Positions 24,201-35,200 of a DNA stretch of 64,000 nt are shown here, one piece after another (positions within the stretch are counted from its first letter, which is position 1; every line of letters begins with the position of its first letter). The notes below the pieces were generated by a model. It was given only the letters and a program-made list of their open reading frames with translations, searched no databases and had not been told where the DNA came from. The stretch is taken from the NCBI GenBank assembly GCA_034440635.1, contig JAOTON010001947.1, positions 434,001 through 498,000 of the forward strand, written 5' to 3'. The stretch is from Lepas anatifera (Eukaryota; Arthropoda; Thecostraca; Lepadidae). The translations under genes and the position numbers were made by a program.

Positions 24201-27061
24201 ATGCTCCGGTTTTCTCTGAATTACTAATTGGAGTGATGTCCAGACTTCATACCTCCGCCGCCCAGCAAACCTTGTTTTGTGTCCTTTGTGCGGTGCCCTC
24301 TGGTGCCGCCCAATGACAGGCTACTAGCTATACCGTGGGCGTTGGCGGGAAGGGATGGTAAGTGGTCGGCACTGCGGCTAACCGGTGGCCACCCGTAGCC
24401 GCTGGATGCGCTCCGAGTGCCTGAACTCGCGGTACGCGCACGACCGGCCGCTGCCGGTCAGCCGGCTCATCAATGACCTCGGCAACAAGATGCAGGTGTG
24501 CACGCAGCGCGACGGCAGCCGGCCCTACGGCGTCGGCTTCCTCGTCGCTGGATACGACGTAAGTCTCGCGCAACCAGAGCGTTTGAAACATACGATGGAC
24601 GTTTCGTTAGAGAATTGGACTGCGGTCCGTCTGCCTTGAAAGGATCATTGGTTGTGGAAAGCAAGGTCGGCTGTTTGTCAATAATGATAACTGTCGTCCT
24701 GCGGTTTTTTCTATCTCACTGATTGGACAATTGCATTATCTGTTGGCAGTGAAAGTATGAGGTATGCTGGAACTGATCGTCAGCGGGTGCCGGTTCCCGG
24801 CTGAGCCGCCCTGCCCCTGATCACAGGAGTCCGGTCCGCACATCTACCAGACGTGCCCGTCGGCCAACTACTTCGACTGCAAGGCGATGGCGATCGGAGC
24901 CCGCTCCCAGTCGGCGCGCACCTACCTGGAGAAGCACCTGGCCGAGTTCCCCGACTGCAGCTGGGAGGAGATCGTCACACACGCGCTGCTCGCCCTGCGC
25001 GACACGCTGCCCAACGACATGGACCTCAACTCCAAGGTGGGTGGTTGCTAAAGTGCTCCGAATTGTGTAAGATGAGATGTGTTGCAATAGTTGGGTTACG
25101 TCATCCAGTTGAACTGCTGCTGTCGCGAGTTCCCAGTCTCACCTGGTTCTCTTGTTTGTTATGAGACACTATCAGTACCAGAACAGTCTTCCATCCCTCC
25201 CATGCAAAACTCGCCATTCATGAAGTTGATCGGCGTTTTGTCACCATAGCCCTGTTCCAGCTGTCAGCACAGTTTTGTCAGCAGGACCTCTAACCTCTCC
25301 TCCAGAAAAGTAACATCAGCGTCATAATCGCCTCTTGTTTGTGCTAAGCAAAGGGAACTTAAACCTTTATACCATTAAAAAATATTAGGCTGCCACTTCG
25401 TGCACTTACGGTTTTTCATCAGCACAAACAGCGGGCCGCCAGCCCGTAAAACCTCTAGAACTAGTTCCCGGGGAGAGGCTACAGTCCTGTGACGTAGGCG
25501 CAATGCGGCGCGCTGATTGGTGCTGACAAAACTGTGCTGACAGCTGGAACAGGGCTCATGATTAAGATTTCCTAACTTTGGCACGCACCAAATGCGAAGG
25601 TCATGTGACGTCGCCAACACTTTCTATGTTGTGAGAAATTCTGGAGCATGGAATTTTACTTTGCTCAGGAAATTCACTGGGCCTTGAACCGCGGTCAGCC
25701 GCGTGGAAGGCAAACGCGTTAATCACTCTTCCTCTCATTTCTCTAGGACCGTTTCTGTTTACAGTGAAACAATTGACTGATGATTCGGAGCTTTAGGGCA
25801 CGTCAGTTGCTAAGGGTGTTGACATGGTTTCTGTGTTTAGTCTATTGCATGAATACCGCTCCTGTCCTCGGGGATTCAGCCGGCCAGTTTATTGGGTTTG
25901 AGAGTTCCACGCCTAATAATAGCTATAACCATTACCACTGGGGTATCCTCATATCCCAATGATGACGATTAGAGACGGGCCTTTGTTTTGGACTGTTCCA
26001 ACACCGATGGAATCTGGCTGGAACTATGCTTATGTAACATACTATACGTTTTCATATTCCCTTCGCCGTGTGTTGTGGCCGGGACAGTATCAGGACTCAA
26101 TCAGGACAATATCAGGACAGGTTGTTCTCCCGTCTGAGTCGTCCCTGGCGTACCAGCTCAGGCTCCACCCTGCCTCCTACCCACCCACGCCACCTGTCAC
26201 TGCCCGGTGTTGCAGAACTGTACGGTAGCCATCGTTGGTGAGGGTCAGGAGCTGGTGATCCACGAAGACGAGGCGGTGGCGCCGTTCCTGGCCAAGTTGG
26301 AGGGGATACAGCGGCGCGGCGGTCACGGTGCCGCACCGGCCGCCGACCCGGCGCCGCTGAGGGACGAGCCGGCACCGGAGGACCCACAGCCGCGGCCGGA
26401 CTCGCCCCAGGTGGGACCCGGCACCTGCCCGTAGGGCCGAGCCCCCAGTCATCTGCCGATGGGGGACTTGCCTTCTGGAGGCTATCCCCGTTTCTGTTTA
26501 GAAAGCGCTGTTGGAACTGTAGGACTGATAAATGTAGGATTTCGGCTATATACAAAATTACAAATTAACTTCAGTGGAAAAGATCCGAGAGCGTGCAATA
26601 TGTTATAGAGTATAGTTGTTTTGTTTCAATTGCGTTGTTGGCACGTTCAGTCAGCACTTATGTAAAGTTAGACAGAAACTGGCGTTGAAAATCACGAGCA
26701 CGTGCGACGTAGATTAACTTCATGCGTGCAATTGTTCTTTAGTCAAAATTGGTATTCCACGAATTGATGGCCGTCTAAACGTCGAAGCCGCATGCGTCTC
26801 TTTACAGGGCAGCTGTGATTGCTCGAGCATTTCGCGTGTATTTTTCCTTTAAAACAGCTGGTTTCATTACGCTGTTTTATTTGAAGCAGTCAGCAATCTG
26901 TTTTTTGCTGTTATGATAGTTTATAATGCGAATGTTGGGAGCAGGTGCAGACCTAAACTTTTGTCTCCCGCGCTGGGCGGCAGTCGTAACCTCAGCTGTG
27001 GTTGCTGATATCGCGTCTGGACGCTGACGAGCCCCGTCTCCCGCAGACGATGGAGCAGTGA
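20973..27061 (+). CDS. PSMA1: Proteasome subunit alpha type-1
   Basis: One of the seven alpha subunits forming the outer rings of the 20S proteasome, which gate substrate entry; alpha subunits are not proteolytic. Exons: 20,973-21,223; 24,399-24,558; 24,827-25,036; 26,216-26,410; 27,047-27,061, all with GT-AG borders and matching phases, plus an upstream ATG exon not settled. The start [20 protein letters not shown] followed by [11 protein letters not shown] is the alpha-subunit signature, and [41 protein letters not shown] and [14 protein letters not shown] follow the family closely. About 277 residues against 263 in human; the extra length is a Pro/Ala/Glu-rich tail ending TMEQ, comparable to the acidic tail of animal orthologues. 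Codons are strongly GC-ending, unlike the introns. It converges with SMARCE1. Confidence 0.95.
21852..22711. mobile_element. TTAA-bounded element, family D, copy 2, in a PSMA1 intron
   Basis: TTAA at 21,852-21,855 is followed by CACGCGCAGTGGAGAGGGG. The right end reads CCCCTCCACTGCGCATG then TTGA at 22,708-22,711. The first bases CACGCGCA are shared with family C. The interior has AGGTCA/TGACCT words but no coding capacity. Confidence 0.7.
22812..23163. mobile_element. TTAA-bounded element, family B, in a PSMA1 intron
   Basis: TTAA (22,812-22,815), then AGGGAATAGACCACTT; inverse end AAGTGGGACACTCCCT, then TTAA (23,160-23,163). The interior is 344 bp. Its outermost AGGGAAT is shared with family A. 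A truncated relative ending GTGGGACACTCCCTTTGAA lies at about 56,124-56,320. Confidence 0.75.
23943..24026 (+). repeat. Tandem duplication, 42-bp unit, two copies
   Basis: The unit starting CAATCGCATCATAAG and ending GGGTTGGA occurs twice without a gap, at 23,943-23,984 and 23,985-24,026, with one visible substitution. Confidence 0.85.
24399..24558 (+). CDS. PSMA1: PSMA1 exon, middle
   Basis: Acceptor CACCCGTAG, donor GTAAGT. Encodes [20 protein letters not shown] through [13 protein letters not shown], ending on a codon boundary. Confidence 0.93.
24827..25036 (+). CDS. PSMA1: PSMA1 exon, 70 codons
   Basis: Acceptor TGATCACAG, donor GTGGGT, phase 0 at both ends. Encodes [20 protein letters not shown] through [10 protein letters not shown]. 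Confidence 0.93.
25247..25556. mobile_element. Inverted-repeat element in a PSMA1 intron
   Basis: CCCTGTTCCAGCTGTCAGCA, then CAGTTTTGTCAGCA (about 25,250-25,283), returns as a perfect inverse at 25,521-25,554. Arms of about 34 bp bound a 310-bp non-coding element whose inner parts are also partly complementary (TTGTTTGTGCT and AGCACAAAC). No transposase. Superfamily not assigned because no clear target duplication is seen. Confidence 0.75.
26216..26410 (+). CDS. PSMA1: PSMA1 exon, C-terminal domain and Pro/Glu-rich tail
   Basis: Acceptor GTGTTGCAG, donor GTGGGA, 65 codons. Begins [20 protein letters not shown], which matches the last fold element of alpha-1 subunits, then becomes an Ala/Pro/Asp/Glu-rich tail that differs from vertebrate sequences. 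Confidence 0.9.
27047..27061 (+). CDS. PSMA1: PSMA1 terminal mini-exon (TMEQ-stop)
   Basis: Acceptor CGTCTCCCGCAG followed by ACG ATG GAG CAG TGA. The short ending PMEH in vertebrates versus TMEQ here makes this 15-base coding end convincing. No canonical AATAAA is evident on the plus strand in the next kilobase. Confidence 0.85.
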   Translation, partial: TMEQ

Positions 27062-28563
27062 GGTCGGCAGGGTGACGCTGGCGCGGCGCGTGACCCGCCA
27101 GAGCCCGCGGCACCTCCTGAGGGTGCCCGTCGCGCGCCTCCGCCGCCGGGCGGGGCTCCTTCTCCAGGCGCCCCGCCCGGCTCACACACGCAACGCTACC
27201 ACTCCCGCCGCCCGCACAACCCGTAACTCTACTTGTAAATGCGGGCCCGCCGCAGGTGCTGCTTTCAGTGCTGGCATATGGGAGGTGTGAAAACGCTGGA
27301 TATTTCCTGTTTTCTTTATTCAATACAGACATATGGATTGCGAACGTTCATTGTATGTTGTGAAATGACGCAGAGATGATAAATATGAAAGAATGGATGA
27401 ACTCCTCACAGAAATCTCGCCCTCCCTGGCCAACAATAAGCGATGTTCACACGCGGCTCGTACAAACTCAAAACAAATAAGGACTGACGTGGATTATGCC
27501 GCTTTTACGAGAAAAGAATCCACACCTGGTCCGATTTATACGTCGCTAAAACCAGCCGATGTTTGGTAGCATATCATTCAATGCAGATCATTGGCTGGCA
27601 TTTACAATTGACAGGGTTCTGAGCCTAAGCGGATCCAGGACTGCGGAGGTTACTGAGGCACCGGTGAAGGAGAAGGGGCCGCGTGCTGGGGCGTCGTGGT
27701 GGAAACCTTCACCCCGGGGACAGAGGAAAGCGATGATGCGGATTAGGCCTTGTTCACGGCGTTTCCCCATACCGAAAATGGCATGCGGGGGGGGCTATTC
27801 AAATATATGGTGGAAAAAATCGCATGGCTCCAAACCGATGGCCCGCTGAGAACGTCCGCTCGCATCATCAGTATCGCATTTGTGCCACTTGATACGGCAA
27901 TCGTACTCTCGATTCGCCCGTCTATTTCCCGACTTGCGAACCACTGGCGCGAAAAATGAACGGCAGATAACACGGCGGCCGCTCCTATTCAGTGGCTGGA
28001 AGGTTAGCCATACACCTGATGTAAACAAAACACAGAGTTGGACTTTGAGAAGATATTGTTGATATTAATTGTGGCGAGTGCGGGCAGAGGGAAGGTGATG
28101 TTTTGCGATTATTGAGCGCACTTCTGCCAGGTGACGCAGCCGTCGTTTTCCGTCGTGCGGAGTGGCAGTGGTTCATGTTACCTGTCAGCGAGAAAGAAAG
28201 CCCAACATTCGGGCGAATCGGAACGGATTCGAGAATGATGCGAGCGGCCCGTACGGATGAAAATTGCTGCGGAAACGCTGTAAAGGGGCCTTCAGACAGT
28301 CAGGGCATTGAAGAGGGGGTGTCGAAAAATGTATCAAGTGCTGCGCAATGCCGCTTTCCGACGCATCGATTCTCAGAGAAACGTGCTATGCTGCCGCTGG
28401 TCGGAACGGGTCTCATGAAGAAGCAATGACGCAATTGCCGGGAGGAGAGATCGTTTTAAAACCTCGTAAGCCTTCCTGACGGCAGTGCAGTACCTCAACA
28501 CCATCGGACCACATTCCACGGATAGTTCGGATCTGCGCAATCTGCGCGCTGGCGCTGCTGGCG
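27062..28563. other. Convergent intergenic region between PSMA1 and SMARCE1
   Basis: Holds the 3' untranslated regions of both genes. AATAAA occurs on the minus strand at 27,315-27,320, possibly serving SMARCE1 about 1.2 kb after its stop, in which case the two transcripts would overlap. The remainder is moderately GC-rich and without supported genes. Confidence 0.4.
27315..27320 (-). terminator. Candidate polyadenylation signal for SMARCE1
   Basis: TTTATT on the plus strand reads AATAAA on the minus strand. It is the first canonical hexamer I noticed downstream of the SMARCE1 stop. Its position inside the presumed PSMA1 3' region makes the assignment uncertain. Confidence 0.25.
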
Positions 28564-29256
28564 CTACTGCTGGGGCGGCGGCGTCTGCTGTGGCTGCGGC
28601 TGCTGTACCGGCGGCGCACCCTGTGCCGCATGGCTCGGCATCTGACCTGGGTGCATGTGCTGCGGCGGCATCTGGTGTGACATCTGCCCCGGATGCATCT
28701 GCTGCGGCGCCATCTGATGCCCCATCTGTCCCGAGTGTATTTGCTGCTGCGGCGGCATCTGCCCCGGATGCATCTGCTGGGGTGGCATCTGCGGCGCCAT
28801 TTGGTGCGGTTGCGGCGGCATCGCGTGCTGCTGTGGCGGCATCTGGTGAGATTGAGGCGGCACCTGTCCCGGGTGCATCTGCGGTGGCGGTGGCATGTGA
28901 GGCGGCATCTGGTGTGCCTGGGGCGCCATCTGCGGGTGGCCGTAGGCCGGCATCTGCTGCGGCGTCGGCGGCTTCTGCTGCGGCGGTAGAGGCTGCTGCT
29001 GCTGCAGCGGCAGTGCCTGCTGCTGTGCTTGCTGGCTGGGAGGCGGCTGTGGTGGCGCCGGGGCCTGCGCCGGCGGTGCTGGCGGACTGCTGGCCTGACT
29101 CGGCGGCGGCACCGGCTCGGCCGCCGCTGTACTCGGCGCTCGCTCGGCAAGGGCGGCAGCGTCGGTCTCCATGGGACTGGGCTGCGGCGCCGAGCACTCG
29201 TCGGCACTGAGGTCGGCCGGCGTCGCCACGTTACTGCCAGTCATCGGTGCCGGGGA
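28564..29256 (-). CDS. SMARCE1: SMARCE1 last exon, Met/Gln/Pro-rich tail
   Basis: Acceptor CGTACCGGCAG, then [20 protein letters not shown]. The tail holds many imperfect repeats of [12 protein letters not shown] and ends PPPQQ-TAG. Vertebrate SMARCE1 has an acidic rather than Gln/Pro/Met-rich tail. The repetitive GC-rich DNA makes every frame open here, giving several long false ORFs on both strands. Confidence 0.88.
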   Translation of the reverse strand, partial: SPAPMTGSNVATPADLSADECSAPQPSPMETDAAALAERAPSTAAAEPVPPPSQASSPPAPPAQAPAPPQPPPSQQAQQQALPLQQQQPLPPQQKPPTPQQMPAYGHPQMAPQAHQMPPHMPPPPQMHPGQVPPQSHQMPPQQHAMPPQPHQMAPQMPPQQMHPGQMPPQQQIHSGQMGHQMAPQQMHPGQMSHQMPPQHMHPGQMPSHAAQGAPPVQQPQPQQTPPPQQ

Positions 29257-32200
29257 CTGCCGGTACGGGGGTCCGGCTTAAGTACACGGCACATGAGGCC
29301 ACCGGCTCAAATACACGGCACATGGGACCACCTGCTCAGTACGCTTAATGTTTATCATACCAAAGAATTGATTAAGCTTGCTCCTGCACGTTGGTCTAAG
29401 ACAGATTTGTATAGCTCAAAAGTTCACTGGTAGGAGAGAGCAGTCTCTTGCTGAGATAGCGGAACCAAGAAAAGAGTCGTGCCCGACGTTGTCTTTCAGT
29501 TTTGAGTTGCACGTTGGTCATCAGCACAGCGGGCACGAGTGTCCAGCTGTCTTATTTCCAACCCTGATAGCGAACCGATACTGGATTACATGCCGGAACA
29601 TTTTCTTTTGTGAAAACCAGCAGTGGACCGGAAAATAGTCTCTAACATCAAACGGTTATTGAGTCCCACAGTCAGTGGGGCATTGACGGCCAGCAGTGGG
29701 GTACTGGCGCCCACCCGGGCGACAATTTAAAGGGAATGTGGCACCTTGGTCGAATCCTGGAATTTAGTGTAATTCGGCGTACTTTTAGCCGAAAATAATG
29801 AAACCACTCATGATTTTTCTGAAAAATGTACAATAAGGTCAATATTTTTATTTTTAAAATACTCCTCTAGGAAAATAAATAGATATCTGCCTGTGGATGA
29901 TGTCATGATCTGGCAACCACTACCATACTCGAAAAGCTTCAAGGGCTTCGATTGGCTGATGCTCATCGTGACGTCAGCATATGTTGTCACACCAACAGCC
30001 ATGACAACTGTGGCCTGCTGCAAGGGGTACATGAGGGGTACATTGCAAGTAGGTTTTAACATTTTCTGCGGAAATCTCGAGTTCCGAGACAAATGATATA
30101 TTGAGTACCGGGTTTTCTGACTTGCTTTACAACTTGGCTATCTCAGTTAAAATCACGTTATGAAGGTGCCACCTTCCCTTTAACACATGTTCCTGCGTTG
30201 CCTTGGCAACCCACAGAACGCTTCAAAGGCATTATCGCAAACGTAGTGGCGATAGATTTTGGAGGAACAAAGTATTTTCCATGTATAAGGTTCAAACTAG
30301 GCTTTTGGCTCCTTTTGGTACGAAATTACGTTGAAACAAAGTAGATATACCAGTAAAAGCATGTGTCGGCGAAAGCCGAGCGTGCGCCTGATATCAAAAA
30401 TTTGAAGCTAAAATCGTGTTGGACGAATCTTTCATGCGGTGGAACCGTAAGAATGTGGCATTTTCATTTTCTACAAGACACTAAAACGCTGAAGCCATTT
30501 CGCAGGTCTGAAATGCTAAATTTGCAATGAAACTCAACTGCAATTCGACTCAACCGATTTCAGCTCAGAAACAGCTGACTTTGAGCAGCTGATCGGTTCA
30601 TTTGACGGAAATATCGCCATTGACGTGCCTAAATGACCCCCGGGGTCATTCAGAGCGAAAAAAGCTCTAGAGGGCACTGGCGAAATCCACAGTACACGGA
30701 CAAAGACCCGTTTTCAAACCAGTGCGACTGAATGTTTGCATAGCTGCTTATTCCACCTCGAACGTTTATTGCGTTCCTGCACACTGAAATAACAAATATA
30801 GTCTCCTCTGACTTGCGTTGCAAATCTTGATAATATTAGGGTAACTATTATCGACCTTGGATAGATTATCGAAAACCATGACATTACAGTGAAAATGTAA
30901 AGTTTTGAATCGCCCGATCCTTTGGTGCACCCTACCTGTATCGGCTCGATGGGCTTCTGTTGCTCCTCGCGTTCCTTCCTGAGAACCTCGATCTGCTTCT
31001 TCACCATATCCGCGAAAAGAGAGTCGTCCACCTTTTTCTCGCAGAGCTGCCGGCGATACAAAGACAGGGTCATGCCGATACAAGACAGGGATATGAAGAT
31101 TCGTTCATCTGACCACATAGTGAAGCAGGGGCACCGGAATGGTGAGCAAACCCCCAATCGATGTGAAGGTCGCTCAGTCATGCGAGGGATGGCAAGGAAA
31201 ATTGGACCGGGACACATCACGAAAGCGCCCTGCTCCCCCTCCCCCCCATAGCAAATACATTCTGGCGTCTTTAGCTTGAATTTGGCATCCCGCATTTCAG
31301 TGTTTATCTATTGCTATTCTGAGTCACCGGCATACGAATGTTAGCAGAGACTATGAAAGAAAATGACAGGTTTCCCAGAAAAAGGCTAGGCCTTCGGAAC
31401 ATTTTTTTGGAAGATTCCTGAACCTGGTATTCTTTATAATTATTTTCCAGTCTTCAAAAATCCTGACCTGGCGTTACTTTCAGTGCAGACGAAAGCATAC
31501 TTCGGAATTAATTCTCCAGAAATTAATGTGGTATGGCTTAGCTCCGTTTGTAAGCCTGCAAATTTTTATCTCCTTTTGTGGTTAATTTTGGCATTACACT
31601 CTGTGCAAGAGCAATACTGCGGCCCAGTTTCATAAAAAGTCTGGAAATGCAACGTAATTTACACCACACCCATCTGCAAAGTTGAGCCGTATCCGGAGTC
31701 ACATTTCATAAAGAGCGTTGACTCACGAAAACGGCGTATAAATAGAATCCGGCATGACACATGCTTAATTCACAGTTGGAGCTATATTGCTTGAATATAT
31801 TAGATTACCACCATTTTAAAGTTTGAGAGTCAGTAAGTATTTTTAGATCGATGAATTCTAACGAAATATCCGATTGATTTGCTTCCGCGTAATTATTTAT
31901 TCATCTTCCTATGAGCAGCTGCTAATCTATATTTTTAAAGCTAATTTTTCACCTGAGGCTCAAAAATTTCCAGAACATCTAGTACTTCTATATTTTGTAT
32001 CATTGCTTGAAAAACGTTCCACTGCTTCATGGTGTGTAATATTTTAGCAGTCTTTAACGTATTCAATGTACATTTCGCATTTATGAAACAGGATTGTGAA
32101 TATTCTACGCTGCATTCTAGTGCAGCGTAACTAACACCACTGTAATTTTGCAAGTAGTTGTATTTTACGCTGTTTTCATAAAACAAGCTTGCGGTGAATT

Positions 32201-35200
32201 ATTCACCCTTTACGCTGTATTATTCCACTTCTACGCTGCTAGCATATGTTACATTTTTTATGAAATGGGGCCCAGGACGTTAGAGACTGGCAAGGGCGGA
32301 TGCACCATCTGAGGGTCCGCGCTGCCCCCTCTTAAAGAATACACTCCTGAATGTGCAGGAGGGCAGAGAGGGAGCGCCTCTGCGACGCCTGTGATTAGCC
32401 AGAGTACATTGAACACTTTACAAGTAAAGTACACAAAAGTCAGAATTATACACTCGAAATATTTTCCCCGGTAGATTCTTAATGAGGGGCGCTAAAACGG
32501 ATATGTACGCGTCATTGGAGTCCTCTCGCCATGTCTTATTGTATAATGCTTAAGGTCAGGTCAGGTCAAATCAAGGATTTGACCTGACCTGACCTCAGGT
32601 CAGGGTCAAATTATATAAAATGCATATCATTAGAACCGCAAAGCCCAGGCGAGTCTAATGCAGCTAAAATAAATGCTCGAACACCATCTGTTACTGAGTT
32701 ATTCCATAAAAACAATTTTTCCCATGTATTTCCAATGGAGAGGTCATGCCTCGTAACTGACCTTAGGTCATCGATATCAAAAATACCGCAACACGTTTTA
32801 GAGAACTCGGTGGGGCCATTATGTGATATGAGTTTCACTCGGATAAGTTCACCCTGCTTCGACTTATGCTATCTTAAACTTTTTTTGAGGTCTGGTCACC
32901 TGACCTGTGCTGGTGACCTGACCTGAGATGACCTAACCTTAAAATTTTCACAGAAGTTGTAAAAATGATGGGGGAAAAGATATGTCAAGTACGGCGGCGC
33001 TACGCGCCGCCGTTTTTATGCTGTCTCCGAAAAACCCGAGGGGGCGGGTACCCGCCCCCTCGGGTACCCGCCCCGAGAAAAACGGCCATGCCTGTAAAAT
33101 GCATGGCAACAAATTTTGATTATTTAATATCAGGGGTTGATTTACACTTTAGGGGGGGGATTTAGGCCTCACTCTCCACTTTGCGTGAAAACATTTCCAG
33201 GGCCATGACGTTGTCAAACGACCAGGTCACGGGACCTATGGTCACCAAGTGACCTTATGGGATCAGAAAGAGCCTTTTGTAACTGTTTCCGCAAGGCAAA
33301 TAAAATGGTGTTGGCCGGAGCTCTCCGTTGTCATTAGGTGCATATCTGCGGGCCACAGCGCGCAAGGAGACCCGAAAACGACAAAATAGTCAACTAAGAA
33401 AATCACCTGGCAATTTAAGAGCGATTACATTTTTATAATGTTCAAACATGTAAATTTCTCAATTTTTAATACCAGTTGGAAGAAATTGAAAAGTTTTGCA
33501 GGCCACATATTTTTTGTTTTTCCCATACCTTTTTTATAACTTATCTCCCGAAATTGTATTCACAACCACACTACAGCCAATGAAGATTCCAGAGACATCA
33601 CGTTTGAACTTATCTGCATTGCAGGCGAGTGTGAGTTACATTTTAATATTCGAGTTTTAAGTTTTCGGGAACAATTGAGATTACTCTCTAAAAATAAGCC
33701 CCAGACTGGCACTTTAAAACGTCCTGAATCCCCCTATGTTGGTATCTACCGTTTTCAGCTCATCGTTGAACGTGGTCGTGGACTCCTCGAACTTTTGTTT
33801 CTTTGCTTCAAACTTCTCTTCGATCTGCTGCAGCTCTCCCTCCAGCTTTTTCTGAAACAGAGAGCAGTGAAATCGGTGAGAACGAATCATTTCATATACT
33901 TTATCAGTAGAAGTATTAACAAGGCTTGATGCTAAGCCTTACTTGAGAACGAACACAGCCCGGCGGTCCGCTACCCTGCTACTTGTGGACTCTCAATTAT
34001 AGCGGAGTAGCGATAGCGGTTTCTATTGCCAACAAGTAGCGGGTAGCGGACTCAAAGGAATCAAAACCGCTAACGCTACCGACAATCTGCTAAGAGGACC
34101 GACTACCCCTTAAACGAGACAGGAAAAATGTGTTTCGTCATTAGCTCGCATTAATCTTTGTATGATTTTCTTCGTATATGTTACAATAAAACTATTTTTT
34201 TAAATAATATACACATAAACATAAGTTTCCCTAGAAATGTAATATAAAACCATGAAAAACTATTTACGCTTTATAATGAACAGTACAGGTAAAGGAGTAG
34301 TGGGTAGCGGTTTTGTAACTTTGAAAAAAATAGTTGCCAGCAATAACAGTTTCAACTAGACAAAGTAACGGAAGTAGCGGCAGCGATTAAAAAAATGGTA
34401 CCGGATAGGTATTGATTTATTATTTGGGTTCAGGGACGCGCCAACCTGCGAGGTCATATAGCGCCCAGTACCGGCTAGGTAGCTGTCCTTCCTTCCACGT
34501 CTGTGAGGAGCGACAGCGCTGCCAAGTCGACCTCGCATACCTGGTGCATGGTCAGGCTGTGCACCTGCCGCTTCAGCAGCTGCATGCGTGAGGTGTTCAC
34601 CACCGTCCGCATGTCCGGCACCACCGTGTCCGAGAAGATCTCGTTAATGAGCCGGTGGTTCCGCAGGTAGCGCGCATGAGCCACCTGTTTCACCGAGAAC
34701 TGCTCGTCCTGATCTGTCAACACACACCGACAGTCACGGCTAGACCGAAAGCGATAGCGCGAGGCGCTGGTCCATTCACTGGCCTCGGCAGTTCAAATCG
34801 TGGAACATTGAGCATACAAGGCATGGAGCACACATGGTGGAACACTGAGCATTCCCGTAGACTAGAACCAGGGCCTCGTTCCCATGAGAACAAGTTCCCA
34901 CGAGGTGGGATTTTCCCATATCATACCATGCGGTATGCTATTCCGCAAAACAAACACACAGGTATTCGTGCATTACACTGGCTTCGGGGCTAGGCAGCTC
35001 CCGGTACCATTCATGTCATATCTGCCTCATCGCATATGCCTGGACAAAAGACGATTGAACTGCATCGTAACCCGGCGCTGCAGCCGCTGACCTTCGTCAT
35101 CTTCAGCCGGCTGGATATCGATGCGTCGGTCCAGGCCCTTCATCACCGTGTTGACGGGCTGCTTTACCTCGTGCGCGTGAGGCGCCGCTTCCTCCGCCGC

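Noticed and set aside
28373..29210. Long plus- and minus-strand ORFs rich in Ala, Arg or His over the SMARCE1 last exon
   Set aside because: They are shadow frames of a repetitive GC-rich coding exon; only the Met/Gln/Pro-rich frame joins the SMARCE1 splice pattern and ends with a sensible stop.
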